A stretch of 58,026 bases of DNA. Origin: an uncultured Clostridia bacterium. Its GTDB lineage: Bacteria > Bacillota > Clostridia > Christensenellales > UBA1242. This document shows positions 8,168 to 16,246 of the stretch, in pieces. Position 1 is the first letter of the stretch. Each line of letters starts with the position of its first letter. Made by a program: the position numbers and the translations under genes. The stretch lies in assembly GCA_947627545.1 (NCBI GenBank), contig CANQWK010000009.1, positions 1 through 58,026 on the forward strand, read 5' to 3'. The notes beneath the pieces are model-generated. The model saw only the letters and a program-made list of their open reading frames with translations, was not told the origin of the DNA and did not search any database.

Positions 8168-9094
8168 ATGGATAATAAAGATGTTAATAAAGTAGTGCTT
8201 GTTGGTTGTGGTAATGTGGGCATGAGTTATGCCTTTTCTATTGTTTGTGGTGGCAGCAATGTTCATGAACTTGTTTTAATAGACATAAACAAACAAAAAG
8301 CAGAAGGCGAGGCGCTCGATTTAATGCACGCGGCAAGTTGTTCTAAACATAAAATTACAATTAGAGTTGGCGATTATGGAGATTGTAATGACGCCGACAT
8401 TGTTTGCATTGCAGCAGGAAGAAATCAAGAAAAAGGCGAAACTAGAATGGATTTAATTGGCAAAAATTTGCAAGTGTTTAAGTCTATTATTGATGAAATT
8501 AATAAAACTAAATTTAATGGAATTTATTTAATAGCAACAAATCCGCTAGATGTTATGACAAATGTAACAATGCAATTATCCGGCTTTAATAAATTTAAAG
8601 TTATTGGCAGTGGAACAACACTAGATACTGCACGTTTAAAGCACATAGTTGGCGAAGAATTAAACATTAATTATAAAGATGTTAATGCATTTGTTGTTGG
8701 CGAGCATGGCGATACAGAAATGATTCCTTGGAGTAATGCAACAATAGGGCTTAATCCAATTAATAAATATTTAAATAAAACAAAAATGAAAAAAATTTTG
8801 GCAGAAGTTAGAGAAAGCGCATATACAATTATTCAAAAAAAAGGCAACACTTCTTATGGAATTGGAATGTGTTTAAAAAATATTACCGATGCAATTTTTG
8901 AAAATTCTAATTCTATATTTACTATTTCAGTTTATAATTCTAAATTAGATGTAACAATTGGCCAGCCGGCAATAATTTGTCGTGATGGTGTTAGAGAAAT
9001 TATTTCACTAGATATGAATGAAGAAGAAAAAAAAGAATTTAATAATTCTGTAAAAACAATTAAAGATGTTGTTAAAAAATTGAAATTAAAATAA
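8168..9094 (+). CDS. ldh: L-lactate dehydrogenase
   Basis: A 308-residue NAD-dependent dehydrogenase that reduces pyruvate to L-lactate, recycling NADH in fermentation. The Rossmann motif is VGCGNVGMSYAF. The substrate loop reads GRNQEKGETRMDL: a Gln where malate dehydrogenases carry Arg, followed by the catalytic Arg, so lactate rather than malate specificity is expected. NPLDVMT, GSGTTLDTARL and GEHGDTE (catalytic His180) are all present. Length is typical. The gene has its own promoter and a bidirectional terminator (9116-9142). It has no ribosome-binding site; see the leaderless finding. Confidence 0.93.
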   Translation: MDNKDVNKVVLVGCGNVGMSYAFSIVCGGSNVHELVLIDINKQKAEGEALDLMHAASCSKHKITIRVGDYGDCNDADIVCIAAGRNQEKGETRMDLIGKNLQVFKSIIDEINKTKFNGIYLIATNPLDVMTNVTMQLSGFNKFKVIGSGTTLDTARLKHIVGEELNINYKDVNAFVVGEHGDTEMIPWSNATIGLNPINKYLNKTKMKKILAEVRESAYTIIQKKGNTSYGIGMCLKNITDAIFENSNSIFTISVYNSKLDVTIGQPAIICRDGVREIISLDMNEEEKKEFNNSVKTIKDVVKKLKLK

Positions 9095-9115
9095 AGTTTT
9101 TTGAATAATAAAAAT

Positions 9116-9142
9116 AAAAAATGAGTAAACCTCATTTTTTTT
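9116..9142. terminator. Bidirectional terminator between ldh and dus
   Basis: AAAAATGAG (9117-9125), TAAAC loop, CTCATTTTT (9131-9139), with T runs on both strands. It serves two convergent genes. Confidence 0.85.
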
Positions 9143-9168
9143 ATTTAGGTAACAAGTTTTTTATTAGT

Positions 9169-10083
9169 TTATAATTCGTCAATTAAATTTTCAATTTGTT
9201 TTAGTGTGTTAAATTCTAAAATTTTAAGTTTGGTTAATGTTGCATTTTTGCTTGCTTTAACATACCACATTAAATGTTTTTTAAAATATGCAACAAGCGT
9301 TCGTTCTGTTCTAAAATAATTTTTTAACATATTTAAATGGTTGATTATTGCTTGTTTTTTAGAATATGGTGGGGTAATTCCTTTTAAATTAGAAAATATT
9401 TCCGGATTTCCTAGTGCCGCCCTGCCAATCATTACCCCTGCACAGCCAACTTTTTTTGCAAATTCTACATCTTGTTTTGTAGAAATATCGCCACTCCAAA
9501 ACACAGGAATATTTACCGCTTTTACAAGTTGAGCATAAGCAGATTTGTCAACCGTGCCAGAATAGCCTTGCTCACGCGTTCTAGCATGTAAAGTGATAAA
9601 ACTTACACCGCAATCTTCACACATTTTGGCAAATTCTAAATAATTAATTTGATTGTTAATTCCTAACCTAAATTTTACCGATACAGGTTTATTAGAATTT
9701 TTTACTAATTCTAAAATTATCGATTTCGTTTTTTCGATGTTATTCATCATTGCGCAGCCATCGCCATTTTTTACAATTTTAGGGGCAGGGCAGCCGCAGT
9801 TGAAATCAATAAAATTAAAATTGTTAAAAACAGGGTTAGTTAAAATGGATTTTATAGCATTTAAATCATGCCCAAAAAGTTGACATGAACGCAAAGCAGA
9901 ACTTTCTTCTTTTAATAATTTAAATGTTTTGTCATTTTTATTGTCCAATGCTTTTAAACTAATCATTTCAGTAACAACAAGGTCAGCTCCAAAATCGGCA
10001 CAAATTTTTCTAAACGCAAAATCGGTTACGCCGGCCATAGGGGCAAGAGCATAAATAAATTTGTTAAATAATTTCTTTTTCAT
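9169..10083 (-). CDS. tRNA-dihydrouridine synthase
   Basis: A 304-residue FMN-dependent enzyme that reduces uridine to dihydrouridine in tRNA D loops. It has the TIM-barrel signature APMAGVTDFAFR near the N-terminus, the NCGCPAPK motif with the catalytic Cys, GDGCAMM, HARTREQGYSG and GVMIGRAALGNPEIF for flavin phosphate binding; the short C-terminal helical domain recognises tRNA. I start it at 10083 (MKKKLF) and not at 10104: TATAAT ends six bases before 10083, so the upstream ATG would not be in the transcript. Nearest to the DusB group by the motifs, but I leave the symbol open. Confidence 0.92.
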   Translation of the reverse strand: MKKKLFNKFIYALAPMAGVTDFAFRKICADFGADLVVTEMISLKALDNKNDKTFKLLKEESSALRSCQLFGHDLNAIKSILTNPVFNNFNFIDFNCGCPAPKIVKNGDGCAMMNNIEKTKSIILELVKNSNKPVSVKFRLGINNQINYLEFAKMCEDCGVSFITLHARTREQGYSGTVDKSAYAQLVKAVNIPVFWSGDISTKQDVEFAKKVGCAGVMIGRAALGNPEIFSNLKGITPPYSKKQAIINHLNMLKNYFRTERTLVAYFKKHLMWYVKASKNATLTKLKILEFNTLKQIENLIDEL

Positions 10084-10089
10084 ATTAAA

Positions 10090-10118
10090 ATTATAAAATA
10101 TCATGCAAAAAAACGCAA
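10090..10118 (-). promoter_or_regulatory. Promoter of dus placed for a leaderless mRNA
   Basis: On the minus strand TTGCGT (10113-10118), 17-base spacer, TATAAT (10090-10095), then six bases to the ATG whose first base is 10083. Confidence 0.7.
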
Positions 10119-10226
10119 ATATTTTAATTAATAAAAAATTTTTATTAAATTTTGCTTATATTTAATAAATTTCAATTTATTTTTGTTCAAAAAAATAATT
10201 TTAAAATATTTACAAAAACTAATTGC

Positions 10227-11753
10227 ATGAAAAAAAATAATTTGCTAACAGGAGCATTAATTTTATCAATTGGCGGCATTTTGGCAAAAATTTTTAGCGC
10301 CATTTATAGAATTGGTTTAACAAGAATATTGGGTGGAGAAGGCATAGGGCTATATCAATTGGTTTTTCCGTTTTATTCGTTGTGCGTTGTGCTGGCAACC
10401 GCAGGCTTGCCTATGGCAATTTCAAAAGTTATAGCAAAAAATAAAGGCAGCGATAAAATAATTTTAAAAAAAACTATTTCATTTGTTAGTGCAGTTGCTT
10501 TAATTTTGACATTTATTTTGTTAATATCAAGCGGCGGACTTGCTAAAATTCAGGGCGAAAAATCTATTGCACTATGCTATATTATTTTATCTCCAACAAT
10601 TATTATTGCAAGTTTGTCTAGTGTATTGCGAGGTTATTTTCAAGGTAGGCAAAATTTTAGTCCAAGTGCAATTTCTAACATTTTAGAACAATTTGTAAAA
10701 CTTTCAATAGGCTTAATTTTAAGTTTGGCTTTGGTTAGAATTAGTGTTTATTACGCAATTATTGGCGCAATGGTTAGCATTGTTTTAAGTGAAATTATTT
10801 CTATAATTGTGCTTTTACTTTATTTTAAAAAAGAAAAATTTGTTACAACTAATGATAAAACTGTTGAAACTAAAGAAATTTTAAAAGATGTTTTGCCTAT
10901 AACAGTTTCAAACATTATTTTGCCTATTGCGGCATTTATAGATAGTTTGCTTGTTGTTAATTTGCTTGCTAAAACTTTTACAAAACAAACATCAATTTAT
11001 CTTTATGGTTTACAGAGTGGAGCGGTTAATAATTTAATAAGTTTGCCAACAATTTTTTCTTTTGCTATTGCAAGCGTAATTTTGCCAAACATTTCTAACA
11101 CAAAAGTGATGTTTAATAAAAATTTTAAGTTAAATTTAAGTTTAAAATTGATTTTAATTATTAGTGTGCCGTGTGCAGTTTGTTTAATTTTGTTTCCTAA
11201 TCAATTTATAAATTTACTGTATGCAAAAAGATTGATAGCATTTAATTTAAATGGCAATGAAATTGCCGCTTCGCTGTTGGCAATAAGTGGGTTAGGAGTG
11301 GTGTTTTTATCAATTAATCAATTATTTGCAAGTTCGCTTCAAGCAATAGATAAAAGAATTGTAACAATAAAAAATTTAATAATAGCAGTTGTTGCAAAAT
11401 TTGCAATTGAAATAATTTTTTTACCAACACAAATAGGCATTTGTGCTATGGCGGTTGCCAACACATTTTGCTATTTAATTGTTGCAACTTTAAATTATTT
11501 TGAAATTCGTGAAAACTTTAAAATAAAAATATCATTTAACTTTTTTGGCAAATTAATTTTAAGCAATTTTGTTTTAGTGGCTGTGCTTATAATAATGTTT
11601 AATGTAAAAACAAATTTTATTTTAACATTAATAGCTCTAATGATTGCGGCAATATATTATTTATTAAGTTTATGTACGTTTAAAATTTATGAAAAAAAAG
11701 ATATTGCTATGTTAAAGTACAGAAAATATAAAACAAAAAGAAATAAAAACTAA
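10227..11753 (+). CDS. spoVB: MOP-superfamily lipid-linked sugar flippase, SpoVB-like
   Basis: Encodes 508 residues with about 14 hydrophobic segments. The N-terminus (TGALILSIGGILAKIFSAIY, then RIGLTRILGGEGIGLYQLVFP) matches the SpoVB/MurJ-type flippase signature closely. These proteins move lipid II or related undecaprenyl-linked sugars across the membrane; SpoVB serves spore cortex synthesis in Bacillus, and relatives serve vegetative wall growth. I start at ATG 10227; the longer reading from 10152 has no start signal and would put a charged stretch before the first helix. No Shine-Dalgarno is visible. Divergent from dus. Function in sporulation against general wall growth cannot be told from sequence. 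Confidence 0.85.
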   Translation: MKKNNLLTGALILSIGGILAKIFSAIYRIGLTRILGGEGIGLYQLVFPFYSLCVVLATAGLPMAISKVIAKNKGSDKIILKKTISFVSAVALILTFILLISSGGLAKIQGEKSIALCYIILSPTIIIASLSSVLRGYFQGRQNFSPSAISNILEQFVKLSIGLILSLALVRISVYYAIIGAMVSIVLSEIISIIVLLLYFKKEKFVTTNDKTVETKEILKDVLPITVSNIILPIAAFIDSLLVVNLLAKTFTKQTSIYLYGLQSGAVNNLISLPTIFSFAIASVILPNISNTKVMFNKNFKLNLSLKLILIISVPCAVCLILFPNQFINLLYAKRLIAFNLNGNEIAASLLAISGLGVVFLSINQLFASSLQAIDKRIVTIKNLIIAVVAKFAIEIIFLPTQIGICAMAVANTFCYLIVATLNYFEIRENFKIKISFNFFGKLILSNFVLVAVLIIMFNVKTNFILTLIALMIAAIYYLLSLCTFKIYEKKDIAMLKYRKYKTKRNKN

Positions 11754-11814
11754 AAAATTTTTAAATTTTTGTTTTAAAATTTAATATTTGGCAAACATTT
11801 GTTTGGAGGATTGT

Positions 11815-12087
11815 ATGAATAAAAATGAATTTGTAGATATTGTTAAAAATAAAGCAGGCTTAACAAAAAAAGATTGTAAATTATGTTTAAATGCTTTTGT
11901 TGAAGTTATTAAAGATGCGTTAAAAAATGGAGAAAGCATAACCTTATCAAATTTTGGCAAATTTAAAGTTAACGAAATAAAATCTAAGCCTATGTATGAT
12001 TTTAAAACAGGCAAAACTAACATAATAGAATCAAGAAAAACGCCTGCGTTTAAAGCAAGTGATAATTTAAAAAGAAGTGTTAAATAA
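11815..12087 (+). CDS. hup: HU-family nucleoid protein
   Basis: Encodes 90 residues, the usual HU length. The start is set by GGAGG five bases before ATG 11815. The N-terminal helices (MNKNEFVDIVKNKAGLTKKD) and the saddle strand TLSNFGKFKV are conserved. The DNA-binding arm is unusual: where most HU proteins have RNPxTG, with the intercalating Pro, this one has YDFKTGK, placing Phe at the Pro position. It would bend and compact AT-rich DNA as a dimer. A hairpin terminator overlaps the end of the gene. Confidence 0.9.
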   Translation: MNKNEFVDIVKNKAGLTKKDCKLCLNAFVEVIKDALKNGESITLSNFGKFKVNEIKSKPMYDFKTGKTNIIESRKTPAFKASDNLKRSVK

Positions 12088-12100
12088 ACACTCCTTTTTT
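12070..12100. terminator. Terminator between hup and tadA
   Basis: AGTGTT (12076-12081), 5-base loop, AACACT (12087-12092), then CCTTTTTT. The minus strand also ends in a T-rich run, so it can serve both convergent genes. The stop codon of hup lies in the loop region. Confidence 0.75.
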
Positions 12101-12157
12101 GTTAAAAATATAAAATTTTTTAAAAATTTAATAAATTTTATATATTTTTTTAATTTT

Positions 12158-12601
12158 TTAATCTTTTTTTCGTTTATTTTTAAAAAATTTTTGAATTAAA
12201 ATTTTATTTTCTTGTTCATATTCGGTTAATTGACATGCTGTTGTTGTGTGATTTAATGTGTTGTTTAAAATGTTGAAACGAGAAATTCCGCCGCTGTTTT
12301 CATCTTTAACCGCATAAAACAAATTTTTTATTCTGGCGTTAACTATTGCTCCTGCACACATCGGGCAGGGTTCAAGAGTAACATACATATCGCAATTGTC
12401 TAATCGCCAAGATTTTAATTTTTTGTTGGCTTTTTCTATTGCTTTAATTTCGGCATGATGAGTTGCAATTTGGTCTTTTTCTCGGCTGTTATAAGCGGTG
12501 GAAATTATTTTGCCATTTTTAACAATAACTGCTCCTATTGGAACTTCGTCTATCAATTCGGCTTTGTAACCTAGAATAGTAGCCTTTTGCATTGGATTCA
12601 T
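12158..12601 (-). CDS. tadA: tRNA-specific adenosine deaminase
   Basis: A 147-residue zinc enzyme that converts A34 to inosine in tRNA-Arg(ACG). Motifs: HAE at residues 49-51 and PCPMCAGAI, together the zinc-binding and catalytic set, plus EVPIGAVIVKNG at the N-terminus. The start at 12601 is set by AAAGGAG with a six-base spacer, rather than the longer reading from 12661. The first 83 bases overlap, in another frame, the 3' end of the upstream M14 peptidase gene, so its ribosome site is inside that gene and translation is probably coupled. Confidence 0.93.
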   Translation of the reverse strand: MNPMQKATILGYKAELIDEVPIGAVIVKNGKIISTAYNSREKDQIATHHAEIKAIEKANKKLKSWRLDNCDMYVTLEPCPMCAGAIVNARIKNLFYAVKDENSGGISRFNILNNTLNHTTTACQLTEYEQENKILIQKFFKNKRKKD

Positions 12602-13508
12602 ATTTTTCTCCTTTAACCTTATTTTGCATAAAATGAAGGGCAAAGTCAATTTGATTTGCATATTCTTTTGCTTTTTGTAAGGCTAAAAGAGGAATGTCTT
12701 TGTTCTTTGCATAAATTTCTGGTAAACTTTCTTCGCCAATTGGATGTGGCAAATTTTCATTGCCTACTTCAAAAGTATAAGCAGGAATTTTTAAGGTTTG
12801 AATACACCAATCTTTGTAGCCGCCTGTTGAATTCTCAGTAAAGATAAGTGGATATCCAGTTAATTCACTAAAACTTTCGCCAATTGATTGGTCTCTTATT
12901 AAATTTTCACTTGTCATTCCTTCAAAACCATAATAAATTACATTTCCCTTTGTGTGGTAAGAAATTGTAAGCAATGGTCGTGTTTGAAGGGTAAAGTTAA
13001 TTAAAGAGTGAACTTCACGCTCACTTTCAGGGTAAAAACCAACAAAATCTTCGGTTGCGGGGCAAAACACATTTTGACTTCCACCGCCCCAATTAGCATT
13101 AAAATTAGTGTTTAAATCCACCAAATTTATGTTAGCTTTATATTGAGAAAAATCTAAACTTCCGTTGTTGGCAGAAATTAAATAATTTCGTGTAATTTCG
13201 CAGCCAACCGAGTTTATTCCGTCAAGCACAAGTTCTGCACCATCAGGGTCAACCAAAAACACAAAATAAATTCCTCCGCCTTTTACAAGGTCATTTAAAT
13301 ATAAATTTCTTGCCATTTCAACAAGTAGAAGTGAAGTGATGTATTCTCTTGCATGTATGCCTGCCTGAATTAAAATTTGCACGCCAGAATAATCGCCAAC
13401 ATGAGTTGCAAGCAAATTTTTGCCCAAAACAGATTTGCCTGCATTAAAAAGTTCTAAACCATCATCTTGTAATGCTACAATTTTATTAATTAATTCTTGA
13501 TATGTCAT
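12519..13508 (-). CDS. M14-family zinc carboxypeptidase
   Basis: Encodes 329 residues, no signal peptide, so it is probably cytosolic. Zinc ligands H52 and E55 lie in AGIHAREY; the third His is in TISYHTKGNVIYY; the catalytic Glu is in YTFEVGNENLP. Bacterial relatives include gamma-D-glutamyl-diamino-acid peptidases that recycle or trim wall peptides, which is the likely role, inferred from family and lack of export. AGGAG precedes the ATG. The last ~28 residues (from about GEKYESNAK, rich in Ser and Arg) are encoded inside tadA in another frame and look like a run-on extension rather than part of the fold. Confidence 0.88.
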   Translation of the reverse strand: MTYQELINKIVALQDDGLELFNAGKSVLGKNLLATHVGDYSGVQILIQAGIHAREYITSLLLVEMARNLYLNDLVKGGGIYFVFLVDPDGAELVLDGINSVGCEITRNYLISANNGSLDFSQYKANINLVDLNTNFNANWGGGSQNVFCPATEDFVGFYPESEREVHSLINFTLQTRPLLTISYHTKGNVIYYGFEGMTSENLIRDQSIGESFSELTGYPLIFTENSTGGYKDWCIQTLKIPAYTFEVGNENLPHPIGEESLPEIYAKNKDIPLLALQKAKEYANQIDFALHFMQNKVKGEKYESNAKGYYSRLQSRIDRRSSNRSSYC

Positions 13509-13575
13509 AAAATCTCCTAAAACTATAATTTAAATATGACTTTTTAAGAATTTTTGTTAATTTTTAATTAAAATA

Positions 13576-13608
13576 TAAAAAAATGCTAGTTTAAATGATA
13601 AATTAGCA
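13576..13608 (-). terminator. Terminator of the CPBP-CPBP-rlmH operon
   Basis: On the minus strand TGCTAATTTA pairs with TAAACTAGCA (one mismatch) around a 5-base loop, followed by seven T. It lies about 130 bases after the rlmH stop codon; the rest of 13509-13738 holds nothing else I can name. Confidence 0.75.
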
Positions 13609-13738
13609 ATTTTTATAAACTATTTTTTATTTATGGAATTTTATTTGAGTATTTTAAAATTTGTTTTATTTGTAAAATTTTGTTGTATATGTTAAATGTT
13701 ATTTTATATTTATAAAATTTTATGAAATTTAAATCAAT

Positions 13739-14209
13739 TTATTTGTGATAAGAAATATTGTTTATAATTGTAAAAGCTCTATACAATTGTTCTAAAAAGA
13801 TAACTCTCATTAATTGATGCGGAAAGGTCATTTTAGAAAAAGAAATTTTCTCTTTGCACAACTCTTTTATTTCGTTATATATGCCGTTAGAAGCACCAAT
13901 AATAAATGAAATTTCGGCATTGGTCAATGTTAAATTTTCTAGTTTTTTTGCAAATTCATTACTTGAGAACATTTTTCCTTGAATGTCCAAGCAAATAGGA
14001 TAGCCTTCTATGTGTTTTTTAATTTCTGTTGCGTCCTTTTGCAGTGCAATTAAAATGTCTTTTTCATGGTTAGATTGTGCAATATTTTCTTTAATTTCTA
14101 CAATTTTTAAATTGGCAAACCGCGATATTCGTTTAGAATATTCGTTAATTGCGTTTACTAAATAATTTTCTTTAATATCTCCCACGCAAATTAAATTAAT
14201 TTTTAACAT
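13739..14209 (-). CDS. rlmH: 23S rRNA (pseudouridine1915-N3)-methyltransferase RlmH
   Basis: A 156-residue SPOUT-fold enzyme that methylates pseudouridine 1915 in helix 69 of 23S rRNA using SAM. The knot region motifs are SFIIGASNGI and the C-terminal SKMTFPHQLMRVIFLEQLYRA with YHK at the end, all typical of RlmH; length is also typical. The start at 14209 shares one base with the stop codon of the upstream CPBP gene (TAATG), with GGGGGA upstream inside that gene, so translation is coupled. Third gene of a three-gene operon. Confidence 0.95.
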   Translation of the reverse strand: MLKINLICVGDIKENYLVNAINEYSKRISRFANLKIVEIKENIAQSNHEKDILIALQKDATEIKKHIEGYPICLDIQGKMFSSNEFAKKLENLTLTNAEISFIIGASNGIYNEIKELCKEKISFSKMTFPHQLMRVIFLEQLYRAFTIINNISYHK

Positions 14210-15267
14210 TAAATAATCCCCCAAATGAAAGTAGATATGGTAATTAAACAACCTAACACCAAACTTGAAATTAAAAATACTTTATCTAAAAACGAAGTTT
14301 TGCATGCCGATTTTTTTTCTAAACGCAAATTATTGTTTTTAGCCCAAGCAAGATTTAAAATTAAATTAGCTTGATTTATTTTTTCTTGTGCTTCACTAAG
14401 CGGCAATTTTTCCAATTCCAGCGATATTAAAATTTTTTTAACGTCATTTTTAGCACGTTCTCTTGCTAACATTGTTACCAAAATGTAATACGCAAAAATT
14501 AATAAAATTACCAAAACTGTTGTTGAAAATACATACACAAACACATTTTTTGCAAGTGTTGAGGTTATTGTTTCAACAAACCTTGCAAATGGCCAATTTA
14601 AATAATAACCATAATAGAAATAACTAGATAAAAAATTGTTCATGAAATGGATTATCATTGAAGGAATAATGCTGTCTGCAACCAATGCGACGTAGCCCAT
14701 TAAACAACCTAAAATTGCGGCATAAAAGAATTGATTAATGTTAAGGTGCATAAATCCAAATAAAATTGAAGATGCGAAAAGGCAAATTCTTGGATTTGCA
14801 TATTTTTTTCCTGCGAAAAGCATAATTCCTCTATGCAAAAATTCTTCACAGATGCCAGGCAACACGGCAGATAATAAAAATTCTTTTAATAGCAATTTAT
14901 AGGTCAGTTTTACCGTGGTGGCTTGATACAAATTTTCATAGCCAAACAAACTTATTATGCTAGAAAAAACATTTGCAACAAACGAATTTATAAAATATAG
15001 AACAAGGCCAATAAGAACGGTTATGCCAATCATTTTAGCCGATATTTTTTTTAATCCCACATCTTTTAATGTTTGTTTTTTATTTTTAGAAATTAATAAA
15101 GTGTACATAATTAGCGGAATTGCAAACATTACAACAATTTGAATTAGAAAAGAAGAAAATATATCGTTGGTTATAATTCCGTTGTAGCCCAAAACAAAAA
15201 TGATAGCAACGCATATCATTGCTGTAAAATAAATAAAATTGAGTTTAAAATAGTTTTTATTTTTCAT
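14209..15267 (-). CDS. CPBP-family intramembrane metalloprotease (second copy)
   Basis: Encodes 352 residues with about eight membrane segments. The glutamic-type/metal protease motifs of the CPBP (Abi/CAAX) family are present: EEFLHRG, FGFMHLN and HFMNN. Family members include prenyl-protein proteases and bacteriocin-immunity proteins; the natural substrate here is unknown. A charged cytosolic stretch of ~65 residues stands before the last membrane segment. The gene begins 3 bases after the stop of the first CPBP gene; its weak ribosome site (TTAGGG) lies inside that gene's end. Confidence 0.9.
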   Translation of the reverse strand: MKNKNYFKLNFIYFTAMICVAIIFVLGYNGIITNDIFSSFLIQIVVMFAIPLIMYTLLISKNKKQTLKDVGLKKISAKMIGITVLIGLVLYFINSFVANVFSSIISLFGYENLYQATTVKLTYKLLLKEFLLSAVLPGICEEFLHRGIMLFAGKKYANPRICLFASSILFGFMHLNINQFFYAAILGCLMGYVALVADSIIPSMIIHFMNNFLSSYFYYGYYLNWPFARFVETITSTLAKNVFVYVFSTTVLVILLIFAYYILVTMLARERAKNDVKKILISLELEKLPLSEAQEKINQANLILNLAWAKNNNLRLEKKSACKTSFLDKVFLISSLVLGCLITISTFIWGII

Positions 15268-15270
15268 AAT

Positions 15271-16170
15271 TTACCCTAAAATATTTATAACATTAACAAC
15301 AATCCAAACCACAAGCATTATTGAAAATGAAATCGATAAAAATTTTTTATCTTCTCCTTGCAATTTTTGTTTCTGTTGTTTACTGTTTTTTAAAATGAAG
15401 TACAAAACCACAGTTAAGAATGCAACCAACAATAAAACGGCATAAATGTAAAAACTAAAATGATTAAAGCCTAAATTTATGTTAAAATAAGAAATTGTTA
15501 TAGATAAAAAGTTGTTTATAAAATGCACAACCATACAATATATTATGTTGTTTTCATTGTACATTATTACTCCAAGCAACAAACCCATAAGTATTGGATA
15601 AATCAATTGCTGGAACGAAGCATGAAACAAAGCAAACATTAAAGCGGAAACTACAATTGAAAATACTTTTCCATAATTTTTTAAGCTTTTTAAAATTAAA
15701 CCTCTAAATAATAATTCTTCACAAACTGCAGGTAGCAGGGCAAGGGAAAAAATAGATATAATATAATTTTTTGTGGTTAAAGTATAAGGGATTTCAGTTA
15801 ATTTTGCACCCCATGTTAAAAATAATTTATCTAGGCTAGCAACTATTGGATATAAATAAAAGAATGCTAAAATGCCAATGGCTAAATACATTAAAATTTT
15901 GTAAGGCTTAGGTTTGGAAATAATATAATTATTCTTTTTTTTGTTAAAGAAAAAAAATACTGCTAACAGAGTTGCGTCTAACACTAAAACTGTTAAAAAA
16001 TAGCCAAAACTATTGTTTAAAAAATTTTGAATGCTAGAAATGTTTTTGTTTGCAATTGAACCAATGCTCATAGCAATAAGAGTAAATATTAAAACGGCAG
16101 TTTGAGAAAAGGCAAAACCTAGCAAAAATGCCAAACAACCATCTTTAACTTTTAAATGTTTTTCTTCCAT
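15271..16170 (-). CDS. CPBP-family intramembrane metalloprotease (first copy)
   Basis: Encodes 299 residues with about eight membrane segments and the motifs EELLFRG, FALFHAS and HFINN. I place the start at 16170 (MEEKHLKVKDG): TATAAT at 16178-16183 ends seven bases before it, so in-frame ATGs at 16236 and 16179 are outside or at the edge of the transcript. There is no Shine-Dalgarno sequence. It heads an operon with a second CPBP gene and rlmH. The two CPBP proteins share motifs and order but are otherwise quite different, so this is not a recent duplication. Confidence 0.9.
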   Translation of the reverse strand: MEEKHLKVKDGCLAFLLGFAFSQTAVLIFTLIAMSIGSIANKNISSIQNFLNNSFGYFLTVLVLDATLLAVFFFFNKKKNNYIISKPKPYKILMYLAIGILAFFYLYPIVASLDKLFLTWGAKLTEIPYTLTTKNYIISIFSLALLPAVCEELLFRGLILKSLKNYGKVFSIVVSALMFALFHASFQQLIYPILMGLLLGVIMYNENNIIYCMVVHFINNFLSITISYFNINLGFNHFSFYIYAVLLLVAFLTVVLYFILKNSKQQKQKLQGEDKKFLSISFSIMLVVWIVVNVINILG

Positions 16171-16177
16171 AACTAAC

Positions 16178-16205
16178 ATTATACAATTTTTTGTTAAAAA
16201 ATCAA
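16178..16205 (-). promoter_or_regulatory. Promoter of the CPBP-CPBP-rlmH operon, leaderless type
   Basis: On the minus strand TTGATT (16200-16205), 16-base spacer, TATAAT (16178-16183), then seven bases to the ATG at 16170. Confidence 0.7.
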
Positions 16206-16246
16206 TCAAAAAGTTCAAAAATAAATATATTTTCATATATTTAAAT

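Noticed and set aside
8168..9094. Malate dehydrogenase as identity of the NAD-dependent dehydrogenase
   Set aside because: The specificity-loop residue is Gln, not Arg, in GRNQEKGETR, which is the lactate dehydrogenase state.
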